Shown: one piece after another, positions 11,598 through 24,865 of the stretch
Numbering within the stretch: the stretch's first letter is position 1
Layout: every line of letters starts with the position of its first letter
Assembly: GCA_023055505.1 (NCBI GenBank)
Contig: JALIRH010000006.1
Span: 25,827,105 to 25,891,104, forward strand
Source of the DNA: Callipepla californica brunnescens
Taxonomy: Eukaryota > Chordata > Aves > Galliformes > Odontophoridae
Direction of reading: 5' to 3'
DNA length: 64,000 bases
Position numbers and translations under genes: made by a program
Notes under the pieces: generated by a model
What the model saw: the letters and a program-made list of their open reading frames with translations, nothing else
Told to the model about the DNA's origin: nothing
Databases searched by the model: none

Positions 11598-14412
11598 AGA
11601 AAAGTAGATTTGTCTCTGGAAATGGTTCTGAGCCTGAATATCGATTCATCATTCAGTAGCAGCTTACCTGGCTGGCTCTCCTTGCTCTTACCAGCCCCAG
11701 ACTGGAACAATACCACCTGGCACTCACATCAGCTAACATAGCAGTGGTTATAAAGCAAATCATAACATCTAAAGATCAGTACCCAAGCTTATCTGATCTA
11801 GTTGCATGGAAGATCTCAGAAGAGAAAAAAAAAAATCAGTTCTATCAATGGCAATATCACACAATCAGAGCTTGTTGTGATTTATTGCATTTTCACTGCC
11901 TTCAGAAAGCAATGTGTAATGTATTTCCAAAAGGTGGATATCATTTCTTCAAATACCCTTTTGACTAACATTCTAACCCCGAAGTGATGGTCAGCAAAAC
12001 AACAGATCTTGGTTTTTAGCTTTAGAAACTGTTCTCTCAATGCACACTATATTGGTTACTTGCTTTACGGAGTTTTGGAAAATCTCTATTAAATTATTCT
12101 TTCCTATCCTGAAAATATTCCTTATGTGTTCTCTTTACATATCTTGCACTATCTTGCATCTTATATACTAGTCTAAGAGAAAGCCCAGATTTTCACATAT
12201 TCTGCAGAAGATCACCTGGTAGGGTAAGCATGTAATTGCTTCTTCTGTACATACTTCATAATGTAGGTGCTGTTCCCATATCCCAGAACACCATAAAAAT
12301 AATATCCCAGTGATATTATTTTAATGAGCAGATATCATGTTATTCTGTCCATTACATACATTGTATCTGGAACTCTATGTAAGAAAGTGGCTGAAGTTCA
12401 AACTGCAAGAGCAAGCAGTAGGCAATCCATCCTCCAAAAAAGCCTATAGTATAGCAGTTTGCCAGGAGAGCAAGAAACAACTCTGGAATTTTGTTTAATT
12501 CAGTCTGACTATTAAGCATTGCTGTTTCTATCTAATCTGTACTACTAAGCAATCCAGAAAGGTAAAAGTTAATGTTACTGACCGTAGAACCACAGTCTGG
12601 TAGAAACACAAACCATTGCTAGACCCCATGTTGATAAGATGAAAGCATAGCTTGATGTACTTTTCTGCTTGAAACTTGGCATAAAGGTGTTTCTTCTAGA
12701 CAAGAGGTCTCTGTTCTTTCTAAATTATGTTAATGGCATTTCAACACAAAGATTCTTACAGAAGGAAAGCAACAAAATTTAAACTGAAATAGCTTTCAGT
12801 GAGCTGTTGGAGGCCATTTCTTACAGAGCACACAGCTGGAAGCTCATGGAGTGCATGAAGTGTGCGCAGTGAGGAGAGATTGGCTCAGCTGGTCTAAATC
12901 AGTCTAATTCCAACCTTACAGAGGGATTTCAATTTACACCAGATGAGGATGCAGTTCTAGCATCAAGAGGAAAAATAAAAAGAAGAAATGTAACTCCCAG
13001 AAATTAATATAGGGATTTGGCAAATTTCATTTGTACAAGTGATGCCAGCAGCCATATTCATCTTTTTTGACCTGGATCGGATTACTTTAAATGATGTGAT
13101 CAAGGCTAGTGCGTATCAGATTAATAATTTCCGTGTTTCCTCTGGTCAGTCTACAGTGCCTCACAGCATATTTTGCCCAAAGATACATAAGAGATAGGTA
13201 GATAAATAAATAAATTTGCTCTCTGATGCAAATAAAAGAAATAAAACTACAGATCATATGTAGGGACAGAAGTGTAAGGAAGCAATTAAAGATTTAAGAT
13301 ACACTTGAAATATGCAAAACACTAAATCTTCCAGGGACTGTCTTCCAGGGACAGCTTGAGGAAGCAAGATCTATTTTCAGAATAAATGTTAGTTCCTTGG
13401 CCTGAAGCATAGAAAAACAGGAAAGAAAGAGACATTTGGTTGGATGACTACCAACCAAAATTTCAAGATTAGTGAATTTTTTCTGCCATTGAAATTAATT
13501 ACTATTCACCAGGGAATGTAGTTTTTAAATAGCGATGCCTTAAGATTTTACTTTTTCACTTCTGATTGGCAATACAGTTTTATATTATTTCTACATGAAA
13601 AGCAAATTAAACTAATGCCTTAGCTGTTAGCAATTCTTCTGGATGGAATCAATCCTTATGGGCAAGAACTGCGAAATCTTACTTTAAAATTTCATTTAGA
13701 AAATTCAGTTTTGTTTCCTTTCGTGAATTCTCAGTCATGTTTTTGAATGTACCAAATTACTCTAAAAAGTCCAATCTATTTGAGGGTATGAAAGGCTGAA
13801 AGAAAAGACACAGGAGAAATCTTTCAGGAACAGCATGCTGGGATAGCATCTAGATAAACGGGACACCAAGAGCCTCGTATATGTCTGCTTGCAGCTTTTT
13901 AGGATGTCCAAGTCATAGGACCAAGTACAGTGAGCAAGTCCTGATGACAGAGGTGGGACAGGATGGGAAGGTTCCTACTGGCAGAGGAATAGCATAGCCT
14001 AAAGCAACTGGTGGCTGCCAACCTGAGGAAAACCTAACAAATGTAAGCAGAAATAAGCAAATGACATCCCTTTCCAACATCTTCACAAAGAGTCTTAAAC
14101 AGACCACATGAATACAATATCTAGATGTCTGCATGCTGAACAGAACACCTGTGTTCACACATCTTTTTGTCTATGTGGGAATAAGGGCCTGAGCATGAAT
14201 AGGCAAAATTGGTTTTACTTAAGATTTAATTTTAAATAAAATCATCTGCTCCTCCCATAAGAGGTTGTACTGACCTGATAAATTGTTGCTGCAATATTTC
14301 AACAAGATTTTCTTCAGCAGGATGTGAGGCATATCTATTTCCAATATTCAGAAGATTAAAACTTACTCCTAGTAGCAAAGTTGCCTGGGAGACATCGAAT
14401 GTCCACACATAC

Positions 14413-14545
14413 CTGTCATTCTGCTCATAAAATTCCCCAGATATGTGTGTTTTTTCTAGGACTGCCACGGTCTGTATCACACTTTTCTCGCCTTTGGGAC
14501 ATGGTCCTTGAAATATGCTCTGAGCAGATTCCACAAGAGTCTGAG
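14413..14545 (-). other. Possible host coding exon, unproven
   Basis: On the minus strand an open frame runs through a strong splice-donor sequence, GACAG|GTATGTG, with the GT at 14412-14411. Upstream of it about 44 codons read with a plausible soluble-protein composition, including the segments FQGPCPKGEKS and HISGEFYEQNDR. A candidate acceptor TATCCAG lies at 14546-14547, but its pyrimidine tract is poor. CTCAG five bases further in is an alternative. With the first acceptor the exon would be 133 bases and would not keep the frame on skipping. The open frame continues past the donor to 14232, so openness alone is not evidence of an exon. I do not recognise the protein, and no neighbouring exon was found. 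Chance is a serious alternative. Confidence 0.2.
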
Positions 14546-16519
14546 CTGGATAGCTTTAGCAAATCCTCTAATCACATTGCAGGATATCATATGTTTTCAT
14601 GGAAGGCTTAGAACTTTCCTGAAAGAGTTTGTTATGTGAATTAGAGCCTGATTCAGCCTATGTGTGCAGTACATTTTGCATTTCCATTTTGATCTATGAC
14701 ACCAGTGGGGAGCATCCAGCACATTCCCAAAATACAAGACATATCCCTACTTCTGGTAGAAACCCGTGCTACCACTGACAATGCTTCTGCTGAGCTCCTT
14801 GATATTCAGACACACAAATGATATATATCCGGAACTTGATTTTATAATAAAAGTCTTTTATCCAGGATCCAAAATGTTAAGTCATTCACCAACACTGGTG
14901 CTTCCCCAGCTCTGCCAGAAAAGCATACCTTCCAAGCAAATACTGTAGCATCCTAAATGGAACTCAGCTTTACATGATGATTTCTCAGTCCCTGCTCTTG
15001 AAACTTTACCCTCTTGTGAAAATACTTAAATGATTTCTGACAGAGAGAATAAAGTCCACTTTTTCACTTCCTTTGAGATCTTGATATTAAGCATCATTCA
15101 GTCACATTTGTGAGACAAGTATTTAATTAAAATAACCTCACTGAGTCACATATTCTTTCAACTTTTTCTCTGTCCTATCCTCTGCACTTATACCCACTGA
15201 CAGAATTATAAAACTTATTGTGTTTGCTTGATGGCACAGACTCAGGATTTGGCAAGCAACGCAGGGAAAAGAACCGGCTTATCTTACATTCACACTATTA
15301 TCCAAACATTGAATTATTGAGCTAAAGATGAGCATTGTAGCACCACCATAGCCACTGCATAGGAAATGGGTAAAAAAGAAAAGCCATCTGATAGCAATCC
15401 ACCAACAAAACAAGATGTTTATCTCAGTGCAATCTAGGCTTGCATCTTTGTGGGAGTTCTCTCCAGCCTAGAATAGTCCATTATCCACTCCAAGTTTTCT
15501 GAAGCTTCCACTACTTCAGGTACAAAATCTACCCTAGCAAAGGTTTTTCAGATTTATTATGTATATAAACATATATACACATAATAATATCAACTATGTA
15601 TTATGTAGTATGTAATATATAATATAGCTCCTTATAGCTGTTGTAGAACTTAGTTCCATGTTTTCACTGCATAGCAGATGGCCAAAAATTTACACCTTCA
15701 GAGGAAGCAAAGACAAATCTACCACTGCCAAACAACACAGTCTTGGGATTAATTAGTTCAGGAATCACATCATGTTTATTCTGCTATTTTGAAAAGCTAT
15801 TTAGCTTTTTTTTTTTGAACCACAGACAGGTAGTGATTTATAGACCAAGTTACAATACCACGCCACACAGACTAATTAGCTTGTTTGGAGGTAGTCTCAG
15901 TTTTCTAACATATTATTGTCTTAAGTCTAGTCATAACGTACCTGATGCAATCAAATCCCAGAGGCTGTGGTAGAAACTTCATTTTACCAAATTCATCATG
16001 TATTAGGCCAGTCTCCAAAGCAAAAGCGGTTAATTCCACACTACCTGACTGCAAAATGTCACATGGCTCCTGTATTGTAAGAAATCAGCTTCAAACAGCA
16101 TAGTAACAGTCCACCCTAACATAAAATCACTATAATAAGCAAATACTAAATCAATTTTCAGGATATATTTGTTTCAGTATATATATACAATATATACACA
16201 ATATATATGTTATGATGATATGATATACCCCACTTAGAGAATTCAAAGAGGACTTGATTTCTAAGCTATATAGTTATGCCTTCTCAGAATTCAAGGTATA
16301 CATCAGAGGCATACAAACCTGCATAAAATTAGCATGCATCAATTTTAAACTTTAAAGGACGTCATGCTGATTAACAACTCATCTCCTGCTGGCATTTTCA
16401 GGGGCTTTTTTCCTTTTCTGTAATAAGAGCATACTCTGAAAAGCTCAAGCACTCATTTTTTCACATTTTTTCACGAACTATTGTTTCACATAAATATATT
16501 AGAATACAGAAAGAAAGCT

Positions 16520-16548
16520 ATAAATAAATAAATAAATAGATAGATAAG
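16520..16548. repeat. Compound tetranucleotide repeat (AAAT)n(GATA)n
   Basis: Four to five TAAA/AAAT units run directly into about three TAGA/GATA units. It is a short compound microsatellite, recognisable by eye. Confidence 0.85.
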
Positions 16549-17311
16549 CATAGCTTACATATAGTTTGCATAATTACAATTTATGGTTCGCATAAGACCA
16601 GAATGATGGCTCTCATGTAAGCTTTTTAAATTTTTCCTTATTAAATGGGCTTTCTCATAACTCTGCTGGTGGTCTGGTTATGTGACCACAGACACATTTT
16701 ATTCTCTTACCTCATTGCTGCAAGTGCCAAGGAAAACTTGTATTTAGCTTTTCTGGAATGCATGTTACATTTGCTGCTGGACTTAGTAGTTTTTTAGTAA
16801 TTAAATAGATCTCATAAACATCACTAAACCTGGTTTTGCAGCCAGAGGGAATGTGAGTGGATGGAATGCAGCAAAATATTGGAATGGTATGCAGCAGACA
16901 ACAGAAAAAAGCATGGAGCAGTACTGGAGAGTAGGACAAATATTGGTTATGGAGAGAGCAGCAGAACATCAACTAGGACAGGGAGTGGACCCAGAAAACA
17001 AAGTTCCCTTTACTTTGAAAGATGTCTGAGCAGGAGTTCAGACACATATAGAAAGTCTCATAGATCACTGCAATATGTGTATAAGGGGCATAGTTATAAA
17101 AACAGGAAAGTAAGCAGAGCAGTTAGAGGTTTAAAAGGGACAGAAAAAAAGCTGAAGTCTCCAAATGATTAGTTCTGAAAGGAACTATATGCTTCAGCTT
17201 CTAGTACGTAAGCAACCAAATGGAATATGATAAGTACTCAAAATTAAAATTTGGTTTTATGTTGGTAATTTTAATCCTCATAATAGTCAAAGCTGTGGTA
17301 GATACTTATTT

Positions 17312-17314
<3 letters not shown>

Positions 17315-17341
<27 letters not shown>
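17315..17341. repeat. 27-bp T homopolymer
   Basis: An uninterrupted run of 27 T, the longest homopolymer noticed in the window. It could be the poly(A) tail of an old minus-strand insertion, but no retrotransposed body is recognisable beside it. Length is likely to vary and to be affected by sequencing error. Confidence 0.9.
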
Positions 17342-17345
<4 letters not shown>

Positions 17346-17569
17346 CTTTCACCCTCTAAAAAAACACAACAAAGAAAAAGATTGGAAAACATACAAAATT
17401 TAAAAAAAAAGGAAAAAGTAAGAAACTAAAAGATCATTAATGCACTGGTGATGATCATTAAAAAGCACTGCATTATTGAATAAGCACTGTGAACATAAAG
17501 CACACTTAGTAAAAACAATCAGAAAGCTATTTTGATACGTAACAATTTTTTTTGTTATTTTCTCCTCCC

Positions 17570-17707
17570 TCAGGTAGATTCTTTTTGTTTTGTTTGTATG
17601 GTGTATTTGTTGTTGTTTTCAGCTTGTTTTGGGGGCTTTTTCTTTGCTTTTTTTATTTCTCTTTGTCTTGCCTTTTTTGTTGTTTAGATTTGTTGTTTTT
17701 TTGAGTG
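17570..17707. repeat. T/G-rich low-complexity tract
   Basis: About 140 bases dominated by T runs broken by single G or GG (TTTTGTTTTG, TTGTTGTTG and similar). It is low-complexity DNA and no gene signal is seen in it. Confidence 0.75.
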
Positions 17708-19324
17708 ATCTTATGAAGACTCTAAGGAGATCTCTAAAGTAGAAAATAGCTGAATGAAGATGAAAATGTTTCTATAACTTAATAGGTATCTGTAGAGAAA
17801 ACTGTTGAATTCTTTGGAGTATATAGCAGGATGTTTTAATATGGTAAAACATTCTTTCAGGAGTTCATCATCTAGAAATTTCTGTGTTTGGCATGGGGAA
17901 TTCTGGTGAGGTTTTACATGACAGTCAACTCTAAGATAATAGAGGGGCTTCTCTCCTCTGAGCAGAAAAGTGGTCTTATTAGACATCTGCATATGTCTGA
18001 AGTTCTGCAGTACATAACACAGGACAAGAACTGCCTTTAAATCACTGTGGTTCAGTCTGTGGTTGTTGCAGTTAAGCAGAATGTCCATACCTGTTTGGCA
18101 TCAGGATTAAAAATAACCACAGAAAATAGTGGTACTGGGAAGAGATTGCAGGAAGATACCTGATTTTTGAAAATGCTGTCTTTGTTTTGCTAAATGTCAC
18201 CACAAAATGTAACCTCACATTTAGAGCCATAACTTGGGCAAGAGAAAAGATTTTACAAAGCAGTAAACAAATTCCTGGGTCTGATCATCCCTTCCACTCC
18301 TGCACTTTTGCAGATGACAATAATGCCAGGAGGCTCTCAACAAAATGCTCTCTGATGTGTATTTTAGCATGTCCAAGCCCAGCATCTCTGCCTTGAGATT
18401 TTGGCATAAATGTCCTTGTTTTTCCACAGTGGAAAGAGAGGCATGGAGATTTAATTATTCTGTTTACAGAAGATGAAAAAAAATCCGAGTTAAAATACAG
18501 ATATGGATATTTTTAGGTTTTTCTTGCTGTTGGTGCAAAACACAGAACCAAAGATTATGGGAAAAAGTTGCAAATTGTTTCCCACAGCTGGTTGAGATAG
18601 CTGTATTTCTATGTCTTGAATACAGAGCCTTCAAAATCAAAACCTTATCACATCTCTCTGCGTCCTGATCACCTCCATTGCATTTTGTACAGTCACTGCT
18701 CAAGAAGTGCTTTGTGCTTTTGTGCTTAGAACTACTGAAACTTACTGGGATTTTCAGAGAATGCCTTGAATTTGTTCTCTCACTCCAGACTCATTTACCT
18801 GGTGGATGTGCTAAATCCAAGGAAAATAATGAATTTTAAAACCTTTAAACAAACCCACTCTTTGAGAGATTTTGAAGATATTCATGGCCTCTGCAGTTTG
18901 GGAAGGCTGGGTATTCCATCAGCTTCCCTCCTCGGCTAGAACACATGCGGCCAGCTGGCTGTCCCTGGCTGAGGGAGCAAGTTCTCCCTCCACTTTCTGT
19001 AAGGCTAGGCGAGCTATTCGTCTGAGGAACATCTTGGCATCTGCAAATAAACACTGCTCTCAGGAAAGCCTGTGTGTACACAGTCTTAGGCGTTTACACA
19101 AGGACAGGATGCTTCTGAACAAAGTGCTAAATTTAGACTGAAACTTTTCAGTCACCAAAAATTTCTGTACAAAATAAATCTTTTTCTTGCACCAAACCAT
19201 TTTGAAATCGGTCCCCATGAGCCGCTAAAATCTACCTGCTTCATGATTTTCTCCTTGAACAAAGCAGCATATGTATTTCAACTAGAAACAAAGTAAAGGT
19301 AAGTGGCAAATAGAACAAATATAG

Positions 19325-19465
19325 TCTTCACAGAATCAGAGAATGACAAACTGCTGAGGTGGTCAGGGCCCTCTGGATCCATCTGGCCCAACCTCAGCTC
19401 AAGCAGGGACACCCAGGGACACATGAGCAGGGTGCCCAGGACCATGTCCAAAGGTGACAAGTGGT
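19325..19465 (-). mobile_element. CR1 3' end fragment (copy D)
   Basis: Read on the plus strand it starts with CACAGAATCAGAGAATGAC and continues with GATCCATCTGGCCCAACC and GACCATGTCCAAAG. These are the reverse complement of a CR1 3' end, where the element closes with CCAACC..ATTCTGTG. The tail is therefore at 19325 and the truncated 5' side is near 19465. Only about 140 bases survive and no coding function remains. Confidence 0.85.
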
Positions 19466-22400
19466 CTCTGAACTAGTTTCAGAGTAAACTGAGGTCAATG
19501 AAGTTCTTGTTTTCTAAGCAGATCAAACTAATGCCAAACAATAATAAAAAAAAAAAGTTAAAAAAAAACAAACCAAAAACACAAAACAAGACATTATATG
19601 TCTTGTATGTACATACATGTCAGTATATGTACTAGGAACCAGCAGATATGCATATGCATTACATACAAAGCAAAGGAAACTGTTTTCTTTGAAGTGAACA
19701 TATATTTCTCATTTCCTGGCTGCGCCAAATTTTTTTATTTTCTCACAAAAACTTTCCAGTTTACGTGGCAAAAAAACCCTGTACATTACTATATATATTG
19801 TTATACAAACATTATTAAATTTTACAGGAGGAAAAACAGATGTTGCAGATGCAGAAAAAGGGTAGGAACAGGTAAAACTTTCAGTAAAAGCTACTGAGAG
19901 ATGGCTCTTTGAAGCCCTCACTGTTATGTCAGCAATGTTCACATTGAGAAGACATCGATTTTGAAGTCATTCAGAATGTAAATATGTGGCATGAGACCAA
20001 AAATTTTGAAATCTTAGCTTCCATTATAAGGGTGTATCTATAGAAACTGTGCATTTCTGTATGCCCAGAAAACAGCTCAGTCACGTGTGGCTTGAGAAGT
20101 AGAGAAAGGTCCAAAGCTCACAGCATGAAAGACATCAACCTTGAAATCGTAGAGAAAAAACTGTGCATTAATGCTATGACTAGTTGTACTAACACTTCTT
20201 TATGAAGTTTCCTTCATCTTCTTGCTGGATATAGCATGCCCAAGTTCCCAACAGAAAGTGCCTTCATTTGGGTCTCTATGCAAGTACGCAAAGTGGAATT
20301 CACTGATATATTGGTTTTCTTTCATCCTGCTGAAACCATCACTAGATATTTTGGGTGTTATTATTAAGATTTCATTTGAATATAGTCATTCTGGTTGCAG
20401 AAGTTCATCACATTCTCCTCTCACGCACTAACACTAACACAGACATAAATCAATAAGGGAATGTCTTCTTTGCATAAATTACAGAAGAGGAAATGAATCA
20501 ATAGTGAATTGCTCTTTCCACATTTGAAGGATGAGAGCAGTGAGTTATGCAGCATCTTCCAAAATAATCATTTTAAAAATATAAAATGCTTTTCATTTTA
20601 AGAAAGTCATCTAGTATAAATCTGTTTTTCCAGGCAGTAACTTAGAGCAAGATTGTATCAGGTCTGTCTCCAAGATAAGAAACTATAGCAGAAATTACAA
20701 ATAATATTCCTGTTACTGTGTAGTTTCTTTTTAAAGAGATGGCTTTGGTTTTTTCTTGTTTGTTTGTTTTTAGTTGGTTGGTTGGTTGTTTTTTTTCCCT
20801 AAATATAAATGTAATGGGTTATCTCAGCAGCCAATGCGGCATTTCAGTTCTGAACATTCAAGCCATCTGTATATTTATGCCTCAGGCAGCAGCTGTAATT
20901 TCATTAGGCAGAAAATAATTTGGATTTGCTGTCACTGATAGCTGGGAATAATTCTAAAGAAAGTAAATGTACAAGCTGTCCTTTAATAAATGTATTTGTG
21001 TGGTGGAGAGGGTAGAATTAACCTGACAGATGACATGAAAAATTCACCAATTATTTTTGGCTAAGGCAAAGCTTTTGCTACCCTGCTTATTCTCAGTTTA
21101 AAATCTCTGACTGTTGAAAATTTTGACAATGCATCCTCTTAAACAAGATTCTTCAGAGCAAAATTTCTCTGGTATGGTGACCAGAGTGGGGAGAGAGGGG
21201 GGTGAAGGTAGAGTGGTGCCTACCTACACTTACAATCTGCAGACATATAGGCACTGGAATTTCATTCTTCCCAAGCAATGGGAAGAGGAGAGTAGCAGAG
21301 CACTTTTCACCTCCCAGTTGCTCCTGGGAGGGCACTAAGCATAGGTTTGCTCACTGTAGCTCAAAGTAGGGAGTGCAATAGTTTTTTTTTTTTTTACAGC
21401 TACACTGTGTTATTGGCTGGTGTGGCCATGCCTTGTTCAAATCCTCATGCCTTTGGTCTCAGAAAACCTTATAAATAAGAGAAATCTTATTTCTTTCAGA
21501 TCTAGTTCCCTTGCTCATTCTAATAAGCCATCGTGAAGGTCTGCCTGCATTCTCAGAGATGTTGTATATGAATTTCATCTCACTCAAGAAACTATGCAAT
21601 TTCTCTAACAATTCCACAGTACAGATAACTTGTGATTGAAATTAATTATATTTATTAAATCTAAGATATAAAAACACTTTTTAAACAGATATAAATTCAA
21701 TTATTTTACTGCTAGTATCAAATAATGATGCTTTTAAACATAATACAGAATTTCACAAAGTATTCTTCCCATGGTACGTGAACATGGTTCCAGTCTTTGA
21801 AGAAATTCTTTGTCATCTGTAGTCTGTGATGCCTTATAGGAAAAGTGTTGTATGCAGGGGAGTTTGCTTTCTGCTTTCATGTCTCTGATAGGAATTTAAC
21901 TCCTGAGAATTAAAGATACCCTATGAAGCAGGCATTGAAAAGCAAGATAATATTCCTGAGGGAAAAAAAGGATTCCCTCCATCTGTTTTCATGACCTCTA
22001 TCTAAGTCCTAGCCAGTTACATGCATAGAATAAATAGTGGTGAAATATCCGTGCTCTGTATCAGTGATTTCTTTTGTGGTGAGAGCATGGATCTTTAGGC
22101 CCTTTATAATCTGATGCTACTCAGAAAAGAAGGCCTAATATAAAGTTTAAATGCTGGTAAAGCCTATAGTAAATATTTGTGATGTTCTTCAACTCCCTTC
22201 CCACAGTTTAGTACAGCAGACTAAACTGTTGGAACCTCAAGTTTTGAATTGAGATGCAGAAACACTGTCATTGATATAAGTTTAATGTTATGCGCCTAAT
22301 GCAGTGCTACCAATATGAAGTTAAGTTCCCTGTTCCAGAGACAGATGACCCACTTGCAGCTTAGTCCTCTGTTACCTGAATCACAAAGTTTTCGTAGTGA

Positions 22401-23464
22401 CTTTGAAGGAAGTAGAGACCAGCTGCCATAACTCCATTCTGCATTGTATCTGAGACTAGGAGGCACAATTTTCCTCAACATTTCCCAGGGATTCTTCAGA
22501 CCTTTGAGAAAGCTGGCAAAGCGGTGAGATTTTTCTTCCTCATTCTTTGTGAGGGGAGCAGGTGGCATCCCTGCTCTCTACTCTGGAAGCCCCAGACAGC
22601 AGAGGATCCTTATCCTAACACAAGCAATATAGATAGGTGTTGCAGGACTTTATTATTACCCTCTACAATCTTATGTCTGAAATAAACTCTGAAAAATCAA
22701 TGAAAAATGAAAATCAATTTCTACATATTCCTTGCCATACTGAACTTAACGAGGCTGCTTACCTTAAATATGTCATGGAAACATGTGCATGCATGACTCA
22801 GGTCTCTGACAAAATGTAGGTGGAAGAAAAGTGTCCTGAGTAATAGAAGACAAAAGGTGTAACAGGCAGATGTTACAGGCAAGCCCATCCTCCAGGCCAT
22901 CATTCTTTTTGAAAACTTATCACCATTTATTACAGTGAAGCGCATGGAACTCTGTTTAAATGGGCATGGCTACAGCATGAAGGGAGAACGAGTGCTACCT
23001 GGCAGGGAAGAGCACTGGGGTCATCATTGTGCCAGTCACTGGGAATTAAAAAGTAAAATGAAAAGAAAAAAGACAGCCCGAAGGCTTTCTGTGCTGTTTG
23101 AACAAATAAATGAGTATTTGAGTACAACAAGTTAAGATACAGACAAATTGCAAAGGCATATATATGGACTGAAGATCCTTTGGTTTGAAAGTCCATTGAA
23201 TAAATTCATTCAGTAAACTCGTCAGTAAATACTCATTTCACACTGTATTTTCACAAGCCTTCCAAAATACAAGGAATTATCTTGAAAATGTTCACAGAAG
23301 TGTTTTAAATCCCATGTGCACAAAGGACGTTGAGAGAAAGCTTCTTTTGTTCTTGTAGGGCAAATAACCCCAAGAATAGCACTCAAAGAAAATAGTGTGA
23401 AAGGTGGTATATTTTTGGTAGGTTTAAGTAGATGGTATACAAGCAAATAGTAAAAAGAGAGCAG
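19466..23464. other. Non-coding AT-rich DNA
   Basis: About 4 kb with no recognised gene or mobile element. It holds A-rich sequence at about 19546-19585, T/G-rich sequence with GGTT repeats at about 20745-20800, and an 11-bp T run near 21381. All open frames are under 100 codons with no domain seen. Confidence 0.6.
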
Positions 23465-23688
23465 CTCACCTTGATGACGGTCAAGGCTTGCTGGTAACAC
23501 CACCAGGGAGGGATCTCCAACAAGAGATCCTTCCCCGCTCGTGGTCAGCCCCTAAATGGGGTCTTGGGAGAGGTGGAGTCAAACTCCACCCCTTCCAATC
23601 ACACTCACTTGTGCCCCTGCAGCTGACTCAGTGCTCGACTCAGGTGATCAATCAGTGGTTCAGGCCGTGATTCAACAGTTCCCATACA
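23465..23688 (-). repeat. Unclassified dispersed repeat, copy 2 (LTR-like)
   Basis: Second member of the repeat seen at 1170-1411, in the same orientation. It is more GC-rich and looks less decayed. It carries a perfect 8-bp inverted repeat, GGTGGAGT/ACTCCACC, with a 3-base loop at 23572-23590. The right end is CCCATACA (minus strand TGTATGGG). The left end reads on the minus strand as TCAAG|GTGAGC, a close match to the splice-donor consensus. No reading frame of a retroviral protein is present next to it, so if it is an LTR it is solo. I cannot name the family. Confidence 0.62.
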
Positions 23689-24097
23689 GTTCTTCAAATA
23701 TGTCTAAATTATAAGAGAAAAAAATAGTAATCAGGTTCTGTAAATTTTTTTTGTAGGGGAAGATTATGAGTGGTTATGAAATGGTACATTCACAGAGCCT
23801 TTTGTTTTCTTTTGAAGAAGCCCCTTCTGTAAAAAGCTGGAGATTCCTGTGATGCTGTGTGCAGAGGGGATTCTCTTTCTGTGGGTGTCTATGTGGACAG
23901 AATGTGGGAAACTATACTGCAGAGATTTTTTGACTGTTTTCAGGATATGTAGATCTCTCTTGCCTTCCTTCCTCTCCTTCATCTAGCCAGGCAAATTACA
24001 GGAGAAAAGTGACAATGACATGTAGCAGAAATGCTCAGTCATGGCTTGAAACTGTGATTGAGCTCCTAGTGGGACAGCAGGGCCAACCCAGGAAAGC

Positions 24098-24120
24098 TCA
24101 GGTGCATGCAGTGCACCTGA
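24098..24120. repeat. Perfect inverted repeat, 9-bp arms
   Basis: TCAGGTGCA and TGCACCTGA flank a 5-base centre. Its CAGGTG and CACCTG are E-box type hexamers facing each other. A CCACCCCTTCC block about 35 bases further resembles the middle of the dispersed repeat at 23465-23688, so the hairpin may lie in a diverged relative of that repeat. Confidence 0.7.
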
Positions 24121-24776
24121 GTGACCAGAAGGGTTAGAGCCAAGATCCACCCCTTCCCTAACCTCATGTTCTTTCTCCATTTCTGCTGCTGTGTTTGGGC
24201 TTATCCTCATTTGCTGCAGCCTAGGGCTGTGACACTCCATTGTTATTGCTGTGCTTTCCATTACTTTATAGCATTACAATATGGAAGAAGGAATTGAGAT
24301 AGGAGTGTCTGGATATCCAAACAAAGTAAAAGATGAAAACTTTTTCTTCAAAAGCCCAAAATAAAGGTAAAGAACTTTTCATTTATTGCCCTTCAGCATG
24401 CACCATGCTAAGGAGTTATGGAGGAGCGTTCTCTAGCCAGGGTTTGCTAGATGGAAAGGATACTCATTGGGCATAACATTTGTTTTCTTCCCAAAGGAAA
24501 GCTACTAAGACAAAAAGCCTCACTTTGCTATGGAGCCACAGAGGCTGTGTCCTTCTCACTCACTGCCTACCCAGATAATTACTCATGTGCGTTCACCTCT
24601 GTCCTGGAATATTAATAAAGGAAGAATGAAAAAAGAGAAGGCAGCCAAGTAAATTCCAGCTCAGTGATGCACTGAAGATTTAACGCTCAAGCAATTAAGA
24701 CTTCAGAGTAAAATGTTTGATATGAAGAGCATTCTGCAAAGTACAACTGACAAGCTTTGGTAAAAACTGTTACATT

Positions 24777-24865
24777 AAAAAAAAAAAAAAAAACCAAAAC
24801 AAAACAAACACCCCTAACAAAAAACTAACGAGAACAAAAAAACAAAACCAAAAAAAAAAAAAAAC
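24777..24865. repeat. A-rich low-complexity tract
   Basis: A run of about 18 A, then AAAAC/AACAA units and a second A run of about 15. It could be a decayed poly(A)-type tail or simple sequence. No associated retrotransposed body is recognised. Confidence 0.85.

Larger units (their letters stand above)
11598..19324. other. Non-coding DNA with simple repeats, one possible exon
   Basis: About 7.7 kb without CR1. Contents: AT-rich dinucleotide stretches at about 15560-15625 and 16180-16220, an (AAAT)n/(GATA)n tract near 16520, a 27-bp T run at 17315, and T/G-rich sequence at 17570-17705. A 125-codon minus-strand open frame (17711-18088) has no domain I recognise. The possible exon at 14413-14545 is listed separately. 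Confidence 0.55.

Noticed and set aside
17315..17341. T27 as the poly(A) tail of a processed pseudogene
   Set aside because: No intronless gene body or target duplication recognised on either side.
17711..18088. 125-codon minus-strand open frame
   Set aside because: No domain, no good splice bracket, AT-rich; compatible with chance in this much sequence.
21421..21480. TTGTTCAAATCCTC resembling a tRNA B box
   Set aside because: No A box at proper spacing and no cloverleaf could be drawn.
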